64,000 nt of DNA from Richelia sp. CSU_2_1 (GTDB lineage: Bacteria; Cyanobacteriota; Cyanobacteriia; Cyanobacteriales; Microcoleaceae). The notes beneath the pieces are model-generated. The model was given only the letters and a program-made list of their open reading frames with translations. It was not told where the DNA came from and made no database searches. A program made the position numbers and the translations under genes. The stretch spans positions 1-64,000 of the forward strand of contig JAAUPF010000008.1 of NCBI GenBank assembly GCA_012034575.1, written 5' to 3'. Below are positions 36,692-49,341 of this stretch, piece after piece; positions within the stretch are counted from its first letter, which is position 1; each line of letters starts with the position of its first letter.

Positions 36692-39307
36692 TTAGTTGCT
36701 CAATACTCCTTCGGGAATTCCCAAAATATCCTCAATTCGCGGCATATCTTCTAAAGGAATTACTCGCCCTTCGTCCTCGAAGCCGGCAATGCGATCGAAG
36801 TTCAAATACCGATACAAATCTGCGGCAAATGGATCGATCTTTTTCGCTACAAGATCTTTGTATTCTTGCACTGTCGGAATGCGACCCAACAGCGAACAAA
36901 CTGCCGCCAATTCCGCAGAACCGAGATAAACTTGCGCGTCTTTGCCCATGCGGTTGTTGAAGTTGCGAGTGGAAGTTGAAAACACTGTTGTCGCATCTTT
37001 AACTCGCGCTTGATTGCCCATGCAAAGGCTGCAACCGGGCATTTCGGTGCGCGCGCCCGCTGCTCCAAAAATGCCGTAATATCCCTCTTCTTTCAATTGC
37101 TGTTCGTCCATGCGAGTTGGCGGACAAATCCACAGGCGAGTTTGTACGGCTCCTTCGCCTTCTAACACCTTCGCAGTTGCTCGGTAGTGACCGATATTTG
37201 TCATGCAAGAACCGACAAATACTTCGTCAACTCGATCGCCCGCAACTTCACTCAATAATTTAACATTATCTGGGTCGTTGGGAGCGGCGACGATCGGCTC
37301 TTTTATCTCGCTCAAATCGATCTCAATTATCTCGACATACTCGGCATCGGCGTCAGCTTCTAGCAGCACTGGATTTGCCAGCCATTCTTCCATCTTCGCC
37401 ACGCGGCGCATAATGGTGCGCGCGTCTTGATAGCCCCGCGCTACCATGTTTTTCAGTAGCGCTACATTGGAACGAATGTATTCGGAAACTGTTTCGACGC
37501 TGAGTTTAATCGTGCATCCCGCGCAAGAACGTTCGGCTGTCGCGTCGGTTAATTCAAAGGCTTGCTCTACTTTTAAATTTGGCAAGCCTTCAATTTCCAT
37601 AATCCGACCGGAAAAGATGTTTTTCTTGTTCTTTTTCTCGACAGTTAGCAATCCTTTCTGAATCGCTACGTAGGGAATGGCATTGACGATATCCCGCAGC
37701 GTTACTCCGGGTTGCAATTCTCCTTTGAACCGCACTAAAACCGATTCTGGCATATCCAAAGGCATGACGCCTAAAGCCGCAGCAAAAGCTACTAATCCCG
37801 AACCCGCCGGGAAGGAAATTCCTAACGGAAAACGAGTGTGAGAATCGCCTCCGGTTCCTACTGTATCCGGCAATAACATCCGGTTCAGCCAAGAGTGAAT
37901 GATGCCGTCTCCGGGCCGCAAAGCTACGCCTCCCCGTTGAGACATAAAATCGGGCAATTCGTGATGGGTTTTGACATCGACGGGTTTCGGATAAGCTGCT
38001 GTGTGGCAGAAACTTTGAATTACTAAATCGGCGCTAAATCCCAAACAAGCAAGTTCTTTTAATTCGTCTCGCGTCATCGGCCCGGTGGTATCTTGGGAGC
38101 CGACAGTTGTCATTACTGGTTCGCAAGATGTGCCGGGACGAACGCCTGCTAAACCGCTAGCTTTTCCTACCATTTTCTGCGCTAAAGTGTAGCCTTTACC
38201 CGTATCTGCGGGGATGCTGGGGCGGGTGAAAATCGTGCTGGGTTCCAATCCTAAAGCTTCGCGGGTTTTGTCGGTTAAAGTGCGCCCGATTAACAGCGGA
38301 ATGCGACCGCCGGCGCGAACTTCGTCTAAAATTGTGTCGGGTTTCAGGGTAAATTTGGAGATGATTTCTCCGGCTTCATTGGTAATTTCGCCTTTGTAAG
38401 GATGGATAGTAATTACCATGCCTGTTTCCATTTTGGAGACATCGCATTCGATCGGCAATGCTCCAGAATCTTCCGCCGTATTGAAGAAAATTGGCGCGAT
38501 CGCACTTCCTAAAATATACCCGCCGCTCCGCTTGTTGGGTACAAAAGGAATATCGTTTCCTATATGCCACAACACCGAGTTAATCGCCGATTTCCGCGAC
38601 GAACCGGTACCGACAACATCGCCGACATAGGCTACGGGATGACCTTTTTGCTTCAACTCGGCAATGGTTTCTAAGGCCCCTGGCATTCGAGTTTCTAGCA
38701 TCGCTAAAGCGTGCAAGGGAATGTCCGGCCGCGTGGTAGCTTGAGGTGCGGGAGACAAGTCATCGGTATTCGTTTCTCCGGGTACTTTGAAGACGGTAAC
38801 GGTAATAGTTTCTTCTAGCAAAGGACGGCTGGTAAACCACTCGGCATCGGCCCAAGAATCGACGACTTGCTTGGCGTAGGGATTGGTATCCGACAGCGCG
38901 AGAATGTCGTGGAAAGCGTCAAATACTAACAGTGTTTTGCTCAGGGCGCGGGCTGCTGTAGCGGGAATGGCGGCTTCGGCTGTGGGATCGAGCAAATCGA
39001 TTAAAGATTGGACGTTGTAGCCGCCCATCATCGTTCCTAACAGGTAAACTGCCCATTTGGGGGCAATTAGCGGGCTGCGGATTTCGCCTTTGGCGATGCC
39101 GGTTAAAAAACCTGCTTTGACGTAGGCGGCGCTGTCTACGCCGGGGGGAACTCGATCGCGCAATAATTCTACTAAGGTCTCTTCTTCTCCCGGTGGCGGA
39201 TTTTTCAGCAGTTCGCACAGTTGCGATGTTTGCTGCGCGTCTAGCGGTAATGGGGGAATTCCTTGTGCCGCGCGCAGTGCGGCTTGTTGGCGGTAAGATT
39301 CAAGCAT
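36692..39307 (-). CDS. acnB: Aconitate hydratase B
   Basis: 871 residues from ATG 39307, chosen because GAGGAG precedes it and [20 protein letters not shown] is the standard start; a longer frame to 39391 is spurious. The enzyme interconverts citrate and isocitrate with a [4Fe-4S] cluster. Cluster Cys are in CAGCTIKLS and [12 protein letters not shown]. The N-terminal HEAT-like domain and swivel domain ([16 protein letters not shown]) are in AcnB order. Complete and in frame. Confidence 0.97.
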   Translation of the reverse strand: MLESYRQQAALRAAQGIPPLPLDAQQTSQLCELLKNPPPGEEETLVELLRDRVPPGVDSAAYVKAGFLTGIAKGEIRSPLIAPKWAVYLLGTMMGGYNVQSLIDLLDPTAEAAIPATAARALSKTLLVFDAFHDILALSDTNPYAKQVVDSWADAEWFTSRPLLEETITVTVFKVPGETNTDDLSPAPQATTRPDIPLHALAMLETRMPGALETIAELKQKGHPVAYVGDVVGTGSSRKSAINSVLWHIGNDIPFVPNKRSGGYILGSAIAPIFFNTAEDSGALPIECDVSKMETGMVITIHPYKGEITNEAGEIISKFTLKPDTILDEVRAGGRIPLLIGRTLTDKTREALGLEPSTIFTRPSIPADTGKGYTLAQKMVGKASGLAGVRPGTSCEPVMTTVGSQDTTGPMTRDELKELACLGFSADLVIQSFCHTAAYPKPVDVKTHHELPDFMSQRGGVALRPGDGIIHSWLNRMLLPDTVGTGGDSHTRFPLGISFPAGSGLVAFAAALGVMPLDMPESVLVRFKGELQPGVTLRDIVNAIPYVAIQKGLLTVEKKNKKNIFSGRIMEIEGLPNLKVEQAFELTDATAERSCAGCTIKLSVETVSEYIRSNVALLKNMVARGYQDARTIMRRVAKMEEWLANPVLLEADADAEYVEIIEIDLSEIKEPIVAAPNDPDNVKLLSEVAGDRVDEVFVGSCMTNIGHYRATAKVLEGEGAVQTRLWICPPTRMDEQQLKEEGYYGIFGAAGARTEMPGCSLCMGNQARVKDATTVFSTSTRNFNNRMGKDAQVYLGSAELAAVCSLLGRIPTVQEYKDLVAKKIDPFAADLYRYLNFDRIAGFEDEGRVIPLEDMPRIEDILGIPEGVLSN

Positions 39308-39631
39308 TTTTCTTTCTCCTCGGATGGCATTTGCTAAGTGCTGGCAAATCGGTTCATTTTTTAGCTTACGGGTTGAGGTCCGATCGGGCATAGTATACTG
39401 CCCTTATCAAAACTTAACGCAACTTCAGAAACAGTTAAGTACACAACCTATGACAGATGTTTTTTGTAGCGAGAAGCAATCCGAGCAGCTCTGTTCGAGG
39501 GCATTCTGTTGCATCCTTACGGTTAAGATTGATGTTGTAAGGGGATATGAATGCCGATCGCCCTGCATCGGAAATCCCCTGTTATCGCCAATTCAGAGTC
39601 CTTCGCTGCGGAATTATAGGAGTCCAGTTTT
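39308..39631. other. Divergent promoter region between acnB and sensor gene
   Basis: No gene seen. It separates two divergently transcribed genes and contains AT-rich GGGCATAGTATACTGCCC, a perfect palindrome near 39387-39404, which could be an operator. Confidence 0.45.
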
Positions 39632-42600
39632 GTGCAAAATCGACTGTTGCAATGGATCGATCGAAAACTTGAAAATTTTATCCCTGAAAACTGTCAGGGT
39701 TGCGGCTTTAAGCCAGAAATGCGCGAAGCCCTTGAAGAAACTAAAGAATTATTTTTAGCCTTCGCTGACTCAATGCCGGTGCCGCTGGTTGTCAGCAGTT
39801 TGGCAACGGGTACTATTCTTTACTGCAACGATTTATGCGATTTGGCTTTCGGAGTGACAGCATCCGAGTTCATCGACCGCCAACACGCTGAAACGCTGTA
39901 CAGCAATCCCGCCGATCGCCGGCAATTGCTGGAGGTTCTGGCACGCGACGGATATGTCCGCGAAGCAGAAGTTCGCCTGAAAAAGGCTGACGGTACGGAG
40001 TTTTGGGCGACTGTATCGATGCGGTATTTGACTTTGGAAGCGGAAAAAGCCGTGCTGTCTGTGTTCTGCGACATTACCGAACGCAAGCGAGCCGCAGCTT
40101 TAGAGCGAGAAATGCTGGAGTCGATCGGGCTGCGAGCTCGCCAGCAAGCTGCTGTCGCCCTTTTGGGACAGGAGGCCCTGGCCGAAACGGATTTGTCGGC
40201 GCTGATGGACAAAGCTGCAGTGTTAATTGCGAAAACGCTGGATGTCGATTACTGCCAGTTTTTGGAACTTTTGCCCTCCGGCCAGGCTTTTTTGCTGCGA
40301 TCCGGTGTCGGGTGGGAACCCGAACTCGTCGGCCGGGCTACTGTTACCGCTTCGGCTCGGTCTCAAGCGGGCTATACGCTGTTAGCGGGCGAACCGACTG
40401 TTGTTCGAGATTTGCGGGTGGAAACGCGGTTTAGCGAGTCGCCGCTGCTGCACAACCACCGGGTTGTTAGCGGTGTTACTGCGATCGTCCCTGGCAATAG
40501 AACTCAGGAAAAAAGCAATTGGGGGCAAGCAGAACCGCCCCATAATTCTCCATCTCAGTCTTCTGTGTGGGGGGTGATGGGGGTTCACACTAGCCGAGAT
40601 CGGTGTTTACATTAGATGACATTTATTTTATGGAGGCGATCGCCAATTTGTTAGCTGCGGCGATCGAGCGGATTAGATATTCGGAACGCTTGCAAATGAT
40701 GGAACGGGCGATCGAAAGCAGCAGCAATGGCATTGTGATTACCGACGCTACTGTGGCTGACAATCCGATGATTTATGTCAATCCCAGTTTTGAGCGGATT
40801 ACGGGTTATCGCCGAGACGAATTAATCGGTAAAAGTTGCCATTTTTGGCAGGGTCAAGGCACCAGCAGGGATGCTGGAGAAGAGCTGCGCAATGCTATTG
40901 AACAAGGCAGAAGCTCTCAAGTTATATTGCAGAACTTTCGGAAAGATGGCTCGCTTTTTTGGAACGAAATTTCTATTGCTCCGGTTTACAACTCGCGCCG
41001 CCATTTAACTCACTTTATTGGAGTTCAAACTGATATTACCGATCGCAAACGAGCTGAAGAAGAATTATTTTTAAAGTCTCAAGCTTTAGCAACTTTTAGT
41101 GCCAATCTCAAACACCTGCACCGAATTACAACTTATCACTATCAAAATTTTGAAGAACTGGTTGATGATTATCTGACAGCCGGCTGTTTGATTTTTGGAC
41201 TGTCGATCGGTCTCGTCGCTCAAGTAGAAAATCGATGTTGGATCGTGCGATCGGTCAAAGCTGAAACGCAAATATTTGTTAAAGGTTTAGAATTAAATCT
41301 CAACGATACTTACTGCGCGGCGGCCATCGACTCAAGAAAAACCATAGCTTGCTCTCATATTGCCAAATCGAGTTTGATGGGAGAAAAACAAACTTATAAA
41401 ATTTTTGAGCTGGAATCTTATATCGGTACTCCGATATTTGTCGAACGTAAAATTTACGGCACTTTGAGTTTTTGTGCGTCAGAACCCAGGAAGAAAAAAT
41501 TTGAACCGGAAGAACTAGAAATAATTGAACTCATGGCTCAAAGCCTGGGGAAATTCCTAGCAGCTCATCAAATGGAAGTCGAACGCCAGCAAGCAGAAAA
41601 AGAGCGATCGGAGTTAATATTATCTCTGGTGGAAAGTGAGGATCGCTACCGCAGTTTGGTCGAACTGTCTCCCGAAGCGATCGCCGTTCACAGTCAAGGA
41701 AAAATTGCCTATATCAATGCCGCCGGCGCTAAACTTCTCGGTGCCAGTTCTCCAGCAGCCCTGATCGGCCTTCCAGTATTGAATTTCGTCCATCCAAACT
41801 GCGTGCAAATAGCTAAAGAGCGAATGCGAAAAGTAGAGGAAGAAAACACCCCGATCGACCTTGCTGAAGAAAAATTCATGCGGCTTGACGGACAGATAAT
41901 TGATGTTGAAGTTGCCGGCATACCCGCTACTTATCAAGGCTGTGCCGCCGCCCAAATTATTATTAGAGATGTGACGGAACGCAAGCGAGTAGAACAGCAA
42001 CTGCTGCACGACGCCTTTCACGACGCGCTGACGGGTTTGCCGAACCGCGTTTTGTTCATTGACAGGTTGGGACAAGCAATCCGCCGATCGAAAAATTCCT
42101 GCGATTACAAATTTGCCGTACTTTTCCTCGATTTAGACCGCTTTAAAGTAGTTAACGATTCTCTCGGACACATTCTCGGCGACAAATTGCTAGTGGCGAT
42201 TTCTGCGCGGCTGCAAGCGTGCGTGCGGGCTTCCGATACTGTGGCGCGACTGGGGGGGAGATGAATTCACCATCCTGCTAGACAATATTCAAAACGTGGG
42301 AGACGCTACCCTGGCAGCTAACAGAATCCAAAAAGAACTGACTTTGCCGTTCAATCTTGAAGGCCACGAAGTCTTTACTACGGCCAGCATTGGCATTGTT
42401 TTTAGCAGGGATGAGGCAACAGCAAACAACAGCTTGAATTGCTTGCAATGTTCCGCACAACTTCACCCCGAAGAATTGCTGCGGGATGCTGATATTGCCA
42501 TGTACCGCGCTAAAGCTTTGGGAAAAGCCCGCTACGAGGTGTTTAATTTGGCAATGCACGACCAAACTCTGTCGCTGTTGCAGTTAGAAAACGACCTGCG

Positions 42601-43693
42601 GCTGGCTATTTTGGGAAAAGATGAATTGGAGAAAAATAAGGAGGAACTTTCGCATTTTGTCTTGCACTATCAACCAATTGTTTCGATCGCAGATGGCTCG
42701 ATCGAGGGTTTTGAAGCTTTGGTGCGCTGGCATCACCCGGTGCGGGGTTTAGTGCCTCCATCTAGTTTTATTCCTGTCGCTGAAGAAACGGGTTTGATCG
42801 TGCCTCTGGGAACTTGGGTACTGCGGGAAGCTTGCCGCCAATTGCGCGCTTGGCAAGAACTTTTAATGAAGGCAGAAGGAAGAGGGAAGAAGGAAGAAGG
42901 AAGAGGGAAGAGGGAAGAAGGAAGAGGGAAGAGGGAAGAAGGAAGATGGAAGAATGAAGAGGGAACAGGGAACAGGGAAGATAAGGAAGAAGGAGGAGGG
43001 GAGACAGTAGAAAACGGAGATGTTTCGATCGATCCCAATTCCCCATTACCAATTACCAATTCCCAATTCCCCATTACCAATTCCCCATTACCAATTACCA
43101 ATTCCCCATTGCCAATTCCCAATTCCCAATTTCCAATTTCCAATTCCCCATTAACAATGAGTGTCAATCTTTCAGCAAAACAACTAGGTCAACCGAATTT
43201 GATCGAGTTAATCGATAAAATTTTGGCAGAAACAGGCTGCGATCCGGCTTGTTTAAAATTGGAAATTACTGAAAGCGCGATCGTGGAAAATGTGAAGAAA
43301 GCTAATACGGTACTCGCTGAATTAAAAGCAAGAAATATTCGGCTGTCGATCGACGATTTCGGTACTGGTTATTCGTCTTTAAGTTATTTGCACCGCTTTC
43401 CCCTGGATACGTTGAAGATCGATCGCTCTTTTGTCAGCCGTTTGGGGACAAAAGAAAGCAGCGACGGCGGCGGACAACCTTTGCAAATTGTGCGGGCGAT
43501 CGTGACTTTGGCGCGCAATTTGGGCTTGGAAGCGATCGCCGAAGGTGTAGAAACTGTCGAACAGTTAGAACAGCTTCGAGAACTCGAGTGCGATCGGGCT
43601 CAGGGATATTTGTTTTCTAAACCTTTGGATAGTGCGGCGATCTCTGAACTTTTACAACGGGCGATCGATAGTCAGTTGACAGTTGACAGTTGA
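39632..43693 (+). pseudogene. PAS-GAF-PAS-GAF-PAS-GGDEF-EAL cyclic-di-GMP protein, two frame breaks
   Basis: From GTG 39632: a PAS domain ending DITERKRAA, a GAF domain, a second PAS (ESSSNGIVITDATVADNPMI), a second GAF, a third PAS and then GGDEF and EAL domains. Break 1 is near 40600: HTSRDR must join VFTLDDIYFMEAIANLL by one added base. Break 2 is in a G7 run (42252-42258) inside the GGDEF motif; with G6 the frame reads [15 protein letters not shown] residues are intact ([32 protein letters not shown]), interrupted by a 95-residue heptamer-encoded insert. If functional, it would make and/or break cyclic-di-GMP in response to a ligand or light. Confidence 0.85.
42869..43156 (+). repeat. Two heptamer tracts encoding an insert in the EAL domain
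   Basis: 42869-42990: GGAAGAR heptamers encoding EEGRGKR-like 7-residue units. 43041-43156: CCAATTC/CCATTAC heptamers encoding [14 protein letters not shown] units. Three heptamers make 7 codons, so the frame survives only with suitable totals. The insert falls between the helix WQELLMK and the strand SVNLSAK. Confidence 0.9.
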
Positions 43694-44010
43694 CAGTTGA
43701 CAGTTGGTAGGTTGGGTTGAACAAGCGTAAATTCTCCGCTTTGCTTCGCCCAAAGTCCGTCATTTTAGATGTAAATAATTTGGTTTTCCATATAGACATG
43801 AATAAATATTTCACTCATTGGTTTTTGACTCGCGGATCGATATTATTTAACCGCTCCAGAGCGCAGAGGGGGAAGAGCGAGAGAAGAGAGAGATGAATAA
43901 TTCTGATGCCATCGGATTTGGTACTATTAGTCATTAGCCAGCAGAAAAATAACGATCGACTCTCAACGATCGACTCTCAACTGTCAACTGTCAACTGTCA
44001 ACTCTCAATT
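43674..44010. repeat. TTGACAG tracts around an intergenic region
   Basis: TTGACAG units at 43677-43705 supply the final codons (SQLTVDS) and stop of the EAL gene. CAACTGT units at 43976-44005 lie at the stop of the convergent kinase. No gene between them. Confidence 0.8.
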
Positions 44011-47000
44011 AGCTTTGAGTGGAATCTCGATCGCAAATTCTGCACCGCATCCTGGCAAAGAATTGCAGTAAAGCAACCCTCCGTGCCGTTCCGTAACAAT
44101 TTGATAGCTAATTGACAGACCCATTCCAGTACCTTTACCGACGGGTTTAGTAGTGAAAAACGGGTCAAAAAGTCGAGTGCCGACACTCTCCGGTATTCCC
44201 AGACCGTTATCAGCAATCTTAATAATTACTCGCTCGGAATTTAGCATTTCAGTGCAGATTCGGATGTGGCTGGGTCGTGCCCGAATCTCTTCATTAGAAC
44301 GCCGCAAATCCCGTTCCTCCAAAGCATCCAAAGCATTGCTCAAGATATTCATAAATACTTGATTCAACTGACCTGCATAACATTCTACTAACGGCAATTG
44401 ACCGTATTCTTTAATCACCGGAATCTCGGGACGATCGTGTTTTGCTTTCAAGCGGTGCTGCAAAATCATCAAGGTACTGTCGATGCCGTCGTGAATGTTA
44501 ACTGCTTTCATTTCCGCTTCGTCCATGCGGGAAAAAGTGCGCAAAGAAGCAACAATTTGTTGAATTCTATCTGCACCGACTTTCATCGAAGCCAGCAATT
44601 TCGGCAAATCTTCCATCAAAAATTCTAGTTCAATATTTTCTATTTCCTCTTGAATTTCTGGAACTGGTTCGGGATAGTGGTCTTGGTAAAGTTCTATCAA
44701 TTTGAGCATATCTTGAGTGTATTCGTTAGCGTGGGTGAGGTTGCCGTAAATAAAATTAACTGGGTTGTTAATTTCGTGAGCGACTCCTGCCACTAACTGA
44801 CCGAGAGATGACATTTTTTCGCTTTGAATTAGCTGAGATTGAGTGCGAGTTAGTTGCTGTAAAGTTTGCTCTAATTCGCGGGCTTTGTTATCAGTTTGGG
44901 TATAAAGTTCGGCTTGATTGAGGGCGATCGCTAATTGAACTGTAATCGCTTGCAGCAATTCTACTTCGCTATCAGTCCAGGGGCGCGCGGAGTTACTATT
45001 GCTGCAACTAATCGCGCTGACTACTCCCGAAAGCGCTTGCACCGGAATTACCAGTACAGATTGACCGCCCATAGAACGAACTGTTTGCCGCCAAACAGAC
45101 TCGGAGATTTGTGCGACATCATCTACCCGCAGGATTTCCAAACGCAATAGCTGCTGTCCGAGGTGGCCGAAATCGGCAGCCGAATAGCGACCTGTTAAAT
45201 CGGGAAGTTCCCGACTGCGAGATTCTTGAATGATTTCCCAGAAAGCATCGTCTTCACTGTCGCGATACCAGGCAAAACTGCACCGATCGACCTGCATGAA
45301 AGCGCGAATTTGTTTGACGGCAACATTAATGATGCTGTCGAAATCGAGGGAATTGCGAATTTGGGCAGTCAGAATGTTGAGCAATTTTTCTCGATCGGCT
45401 TGCTGTCTGAGTCGGGCTTCCGATTCCCTCAGGGCTAATTCTCCCCGCTTGCGATCGGTCACATCTTCGGTAATAGCTAATAGGTATTGGGGATTGCCTG
45501 CTAAATCGAGAATTGCTGTTTTCTTGGTGTGAAATATGCGAGTTTCGCCTTCGCCATTTTGAATCAGTTCTTCAGGAATATCGATAATTTGCCCGCTGGC
45601 GAGCACTTCCCGATCTTTTGCGGTGAAAAAGTCGGCTTGTTCTCTGGGGAAAAAGTCATAGTCATTTTTGCCCAAAACTTCTGCTGCCCGGAAACCAAGC
45701 AACTGTTCGGCGACAGGATTCCAGAGTACAAATCGCAACTCTTCTACTTCTTTGGCAACTACTCCTACTGGTATGGTATTGAGTACCGATTCCAGGAACT
45801 TTTGAGCGTGTTGCAATTCTGTTTCTGCCTGTTTGCGATCGCTAATTTCTTGTTCTAGCTGGGCGACTGCTTGTCGCAATTCAGCAGTTCGATCGGCTAC
45901 TCTATCTTCTAACTCGGCTGCTGCTTGCCGCAGGGCTGCTTCAGCGTTTTTGCGATCGGTAATGTCCATCGCAGTACCGAATAGTTTGATTGTCTTGCCG
46001 TTCGCATCGGTTTCCACCTCGCCCAAGGAGTTGATGTGGCGCAAAGTACCGTCGGGGCGGTACAAGCGGAAGTCAAAATCGAAGGGAATGCCGAAGTCGA
46101 TCCCCCGCTGCACTTCGCCGTACCACAATTCCAGATCTTCTGGATGGATCGCGCTAGTTTGTTGTTCGCGGTTGGGCGCTGCGGGTGCCGGTTCGAGCCC
46201 GAAGATGCGGAAGAGTTCCTCAGACCAAGTGACGGTTTCTGTAGCTGGGTCGAGTTCCCAATTACCGACATGGGCGAGTCTTTGGGCTGCTTGTAGCTGT
46301 CGCTGGCTTTCGCGGATGGCGGTTTCAGCAAGTTTGCGATCGGTAATATCGAGGAGGACGCCGCAAAATACGGTTTCGCCGTTGTCGCTGGAAGTTGGCA
46401 TTGAGTTTCCTTGCCACCAGCGGATCTCACCGTCGGGCTTGATGATGCGCCCTTCGTAGTGCCAGGGGGAGAGGTTTTCGACAGCCTCAATGCCGGAAGT
46501 GATATAGCTTTCCAAATCCTCGGGATGGATGCAAGACATGAATGTATTTAAGTCTTGCATTATTTGTGCTGCTGTCACGCCGGTGATATCGAAAATGCGA
46601 TCGCTGATATAGTCAACCTGCCAAACTCCGCCCCGGCTGCAAAACTGAAACAGAGCTCCGGGAATGGTAGCCGCGATCGTCCGAAACTTGGTTTGGGTGG
46701 CGGTGAGAACTGCCAGAGTCTGCCGCAGTTCGGCGGTGCGTTCTTCGACTCTGATTTCTAGTTCTGCATTTGCCCGCTGCAATGCCTCTTCTGCTAGTTT
46801 GCGATCGGTAATGTCGCGGGCGATGCCTTGAAAGCTGATAATATTGCCTCCGCCATCTTTGACCGGCGAGATGTTGCAAGTAATCCAACACCAACTGCCG
46901 TCGGCGCGTCGGGCGCGAATCTCGAGTCCTGCTTGTTGTTGTCCTGTTGTTACAATGCGATCGAGAAAAGCCCTCGTAGCGGGCAAGTCTTCTGGATGGA

Positions 47001-48564
47001 TAAATTCAGCAAAGGATTTACCTGGGATTTCTGAGAAGTTGTGTCCGAATAAATCCGTCCATTTGGGAGAAACGTAGGTGAATGTTTCTGTTGGGGAATG
47101 TTCGTAAATTAAGTCGTTGGCGTTTTCGACAAAGTGGCGAAATTTAGCTTCGCTCTCTTGCAGGGCTGCTTCTGCTAATTTGCGATCGGTAATGTCGGTA
47201 GCTGTACCTGTAGTGCCGGTGATATTTCCGGTTTCGTCGTACAGGGCGATCGCGTTGAACATCAGATATTTGAAGCTGCCATCTTTGGCGATTTGCACGC
47301 TTTCGTGCTGGAAAACCGATTCTCCAACCAGCAAGCGGGAAAAAACTTTTACATCTTTCTCCATTTGTTCGGGAGTTATAAAGTCGGAGAAAGGTCGCCC
47401 GATCATTTCTTCTGGTTCGTAACCGTAGATGCGTTTGACTGCTGGGTTAACGAAACTGTAACGTCCCGAAGTATCGACCGACCAAATCATGTCTTGAGAG
47501 GTTTCTACCAAGCTGCGGTATTTGGTTTCGCTGGCTTTGACGGCTTCTTCTGCTTGCTTGCGTTCCGTCATGTCGCGGGAAACGCCGACTGTCATCACGA
47601 CTTGACCGTCTTCGTTGCGGATGGGTGTTTTGACGGTGCTGAAAAGTCGCACTTCTCCGTCGTAGCGCGCGGCTGGTTCTTCGGCAATTTGCAGGGTTTG
47701 CCCGGTTTCAAATACAAAGGCGTCATCTCTGACGTACTGGAGGGTGTAGTCGGGATGGGCGAAAGGCGCGTCTACAATTCCTTTGAGTTCCTCTTGACTC
47801 ATGCCGTAATAGTCGCGAAATGCTTGATTCGCCCAGACGATTTTCGATTCCGGACCTTTGACCAATACCATGTCGGCGATCGAGTCGAGTATTTGGTGGT
47901 ATTTTTTTTCGCTTTCGCGCAGTTGCTGCTGGGCGAGTTCGATTTCTGCAAGCTGTCTCTGGGTTTGCAGGTGCAGTTCGGCTTGGTAGATGGCGACTGC
48001 TAAGTGATCCCCGACTTGTCTGGCAAATTCGATTTCGTCTTCTTGCCAATCGCGCGGTTGACCGCACTGATGGATGCACAGCAATCCCCACAGGTGTTGC
48101 CCTTGCAGCAGGGGTACGACTAAGTTAGCTCGGATTTGAAATCGCTTGAGAATTTTTAGGTGGCACGGGCTCAACCGGGCTTTGTAGATGTCGCTGACGG
48201 ATTGAACGTAACCTTTAGCGTAGTTGGCTGCAAATTGTTCGCCGAAACAATGGTCGTGAACTTTTGTTCCTAGAGATGGGCTGTATTGGGGCAGCACGTC
48301 TTCTGATACTACTTCGCCGTCGTTCCATTCGGACTCCGGGAGGAAGCGGTAGACGGCGACTCGATCGGCATTTAAAAGTTGCCTGACTTCGGTGGCTGTG
48401 ATTTTAAATATTGTTTCTAGGTCTAGGGATTCGCGAATTTTGCTAATAACTCCCATCAAGGCTTGCAGTTTTTTGAACCAAGTTTGAGACTGCATTTCTC
48501 TTTCTAGGTGAGCTAGCTTCTGCCGGAGGTTGGTTACTTCTTGATACAGAAATTCATGAAACAT
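44005..48564 (-). CDS. Multi-PAS sensor histidine kinase with cyanobacteriochrome-like GAF
   Basis: 1519 residues. GAF1 (about 45-200) has Cys134-His135 in LSPCHLKIL, the bilin-attachment pattern, and a DHCF motif (Asp104, Cys106) 28 residues before it, the DXCF signature of cyanobacteriochromes. It also has [20 protein letters not shown] and HQCGQPRDW. Six PAS domains follow (about 222-335, 343-460, 470-590, 620-745, 755-870, 920-1040), most ending DITDRK. Then a GAF2 (1055-1220), H-box with His1263 in [12 protein letters not shown], and an ATPase with GTGMGLSI. No receiver or regulator gene is adjacent. Probably a light-responsive kinase; chromophore binding is inference. Confidence 0.92.
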   Translation of the reverse strand: MFHEFLYQEVTNLRQKLAHLEREMQSQTWFKKLQALMGVISKIRESLDLETIFKITATEVRQLLNADRVAVYRFLPESEWNDGEVVSEDVLPQYSPSLGTKVHDHCFGEQFAANYAKGYVQSVSDIYKARLSPCHLKILKRFQIRANLVVPLLQGQHLWGLLCIHQCGQPRDWQEDEIEFARQVGDHLAVAIYQAELHLQTQRQLAEIELAQQQLRESEKKYHQILDSIADMVLVKGPESKIVWANQAFRDYYGMSQEELKGIVDAPFAHPDYTLQYVRDDAFVFETGQTLQIAEEPAARYDGEVRLFSTVKTPIRNEDGQVVMTVGVSRDMTERKQAEEAVKASETKYRSLVETSQDMIWSVDTSGRYSFVNPAVKRIYGYEPEEMIGRPFSDFITPEQMEKDVKVFSRLLVGESVFQHESVQIAKDGSFKYLMFNAIALYDETGNITGTTGTATDITDRKLAEAALQESEAKFRHFVENANDLIYEHSPTETFTYVSPKWTDLFGHNFSEIPGKSFAEFIHPEDLPATRAFLDRIVTTGQQQAGLEIRARRADGSWCWITCNISPVKDGGGNIISFQGIARDITDRKLAEEALQRANAELEIRVEERTAELRQTLAVLTATQTKFRTIAATIPGALFQFCSRGGVWQVDYISDRIFDITGVTAAQIMQDLNTFMSCIHPEDLESYITSGIEAVENLSPWHYEGRIIKPDGEIRWWQGNSMPTSSDNGETVFCGVLLDITDRKLAETAIRESQRQLQAAQRLAHVGNWELDPATETVTWSEELFRIFGLEPAPAAPNREQQTSAIHPEDLELWYGEVQRGIDFGIPFDFDFRLYRPDGTLRHINSLGEVETDANGKTIKLFGTAMDITDRKNAEAALRQAAAELEDRVADRTAELRQAVAQLEQEISDRKQAETELQHAQKFLESVLNTIPVGVVAKEVEELRFVLWNPVAEQLLGFRAAEVLGKNDYDFFPREQADFFTAKDREVLASGQIIDIPEELIQNGEGETRIFHTKKTAILDLAGNPQYLLAITEDVTDRKRGELALRESEARLRQQADREKLLNILTAQIRNSLDFDSIINVAVKQIRAFMQVDRCSFAWYRDSEDDAFWEIIQESRSRELPDLTGRYSAADFGHLGQQLLRLEILRVDDVAQISESVWRQTVRSMGGQSVLVIPVQALSGVVSAISCSNSNSARPWTDSEVELLQAITVQLAIALNQAELYTQTDNKARELEQTLQQLTRTQSQLIQSEKMSSLGQLVAGVAHEINNPVNFIYGNLTHANEYTQDMLKLIELYQDHYPEPVPEIQEEIENIELEFLMEDLPKLLASMKVGADRIQQIVASLRTFSRMDEAEMKAVNIHDGIDSTLMILQHRLKAKHDRPEIPVIKEYGQLPLVECYAGQLNQVFMNILSNALDALEERDLRRSNEEIRARPSHIRICTEMLNSERVIIKIADNGLGIPESVGTRLFDPFFTTKPVGKGTGMGLSISYQIVTERHGGLLYCNSLPGCGAEFAIEIPLKAN

Positions 48565-49097
48565 ATGTTATTTCTTTAGTTATTTTGCGATCGGCTGTAC
48601 GGGTAAATCCCACTAATGTGATGAAACGTGATGTTATGAAACTTGACTCTAATGAATGGGAAGGACTGATGGCACTTTCTGTTCCTTTTTCTGGCACTTC
48701 TTCTGGCTCTTCGCAGCTACCCTGACCGCATATCCGTATTTTATCTTAAATTTTTGGTGATTTAAGGTGGTGGTTATTCCGTAGATTTACTTATTTGATT
48801 GAGTGCCGATCGAGCGCTTAATCAAATATCACTCTCTCGACATTTTACTAAATTTGACAATTTTTGGCGATAATATTTTGTTTTAAATATCACATTTGTG
48901 TCGCTAAAGCTTTGTAATTGGTAATTGGTAATTGGTAATTGGTAATTGGTAATTGGTAATCGATCGGGCTTGTATCTCGATTACCACCAGATGGCTGTAA
49001 TCGATCGTTCCCCTGCTTGAACTAGCTGTATGGGGAAGCGGTCGATCGACTGGATGTTTTAAATTGTAGATTAATTATCGGTGCCCGGTTCGATCGT
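48565..49097. other. Intergenic region with TTGGTAA heptamers
   Basis: No gene seen. 48913-48962 holds seven TTGGTAA units followed by a CGATCGGGCTTGTATCTC tail, which also follows the heptamers near 5650, so heptamer plus tail move together. Confidence 0.65.
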
Positions 49098-49292
49098 TCA
49101 GGATCGAATGCAATATTCGATAGCATCTAATGCTGCGCCTGCAATTGCGATAGCTAAAACCCGTTTAACAAAGAATTTGGAGCAATCTAAGGTTTTATGG
49201 CAGTTTTCTTGCTGTTTGGCAGTAAAGTGAGTACGGCATACATACCCTGCATAGCACGAGGTTGCGCGCAAATCTGGGAACTGTAGCAGTAT
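49098..49292 (-). pseudogene. Unidentified open fragment, possibly a decayed gene
   Basis: The minus strand is open for about 64 codons without a normal start. It has several Cys (TSCYAGYVCRTHFT, NCHKTLDCSKFFVKR) and a hydrophobic stretch (VLAIAIAGAALDAIEYC), and ends CIRS. It has more protein character than the surrounding sequence but I do not recognise it. Confidence 0.25.
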
Positions 49293-49341
49293 TTACAATA
49301 TTAAAACTTACGCATCGATTTTATACATATCGATTTTATAC

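Noticed and set aside
47293-48003. 236-codon plus-strand frame inside the sensor kinase
   Set aside because: Antisense shadow of PAS repeats; the minus-strand gene has clear domains.
143-48962. Heptamer arrays as possible CRISPR arrays
   Set aside because: Units are 7 bp and contiguous without spacers; no cas genes are present.
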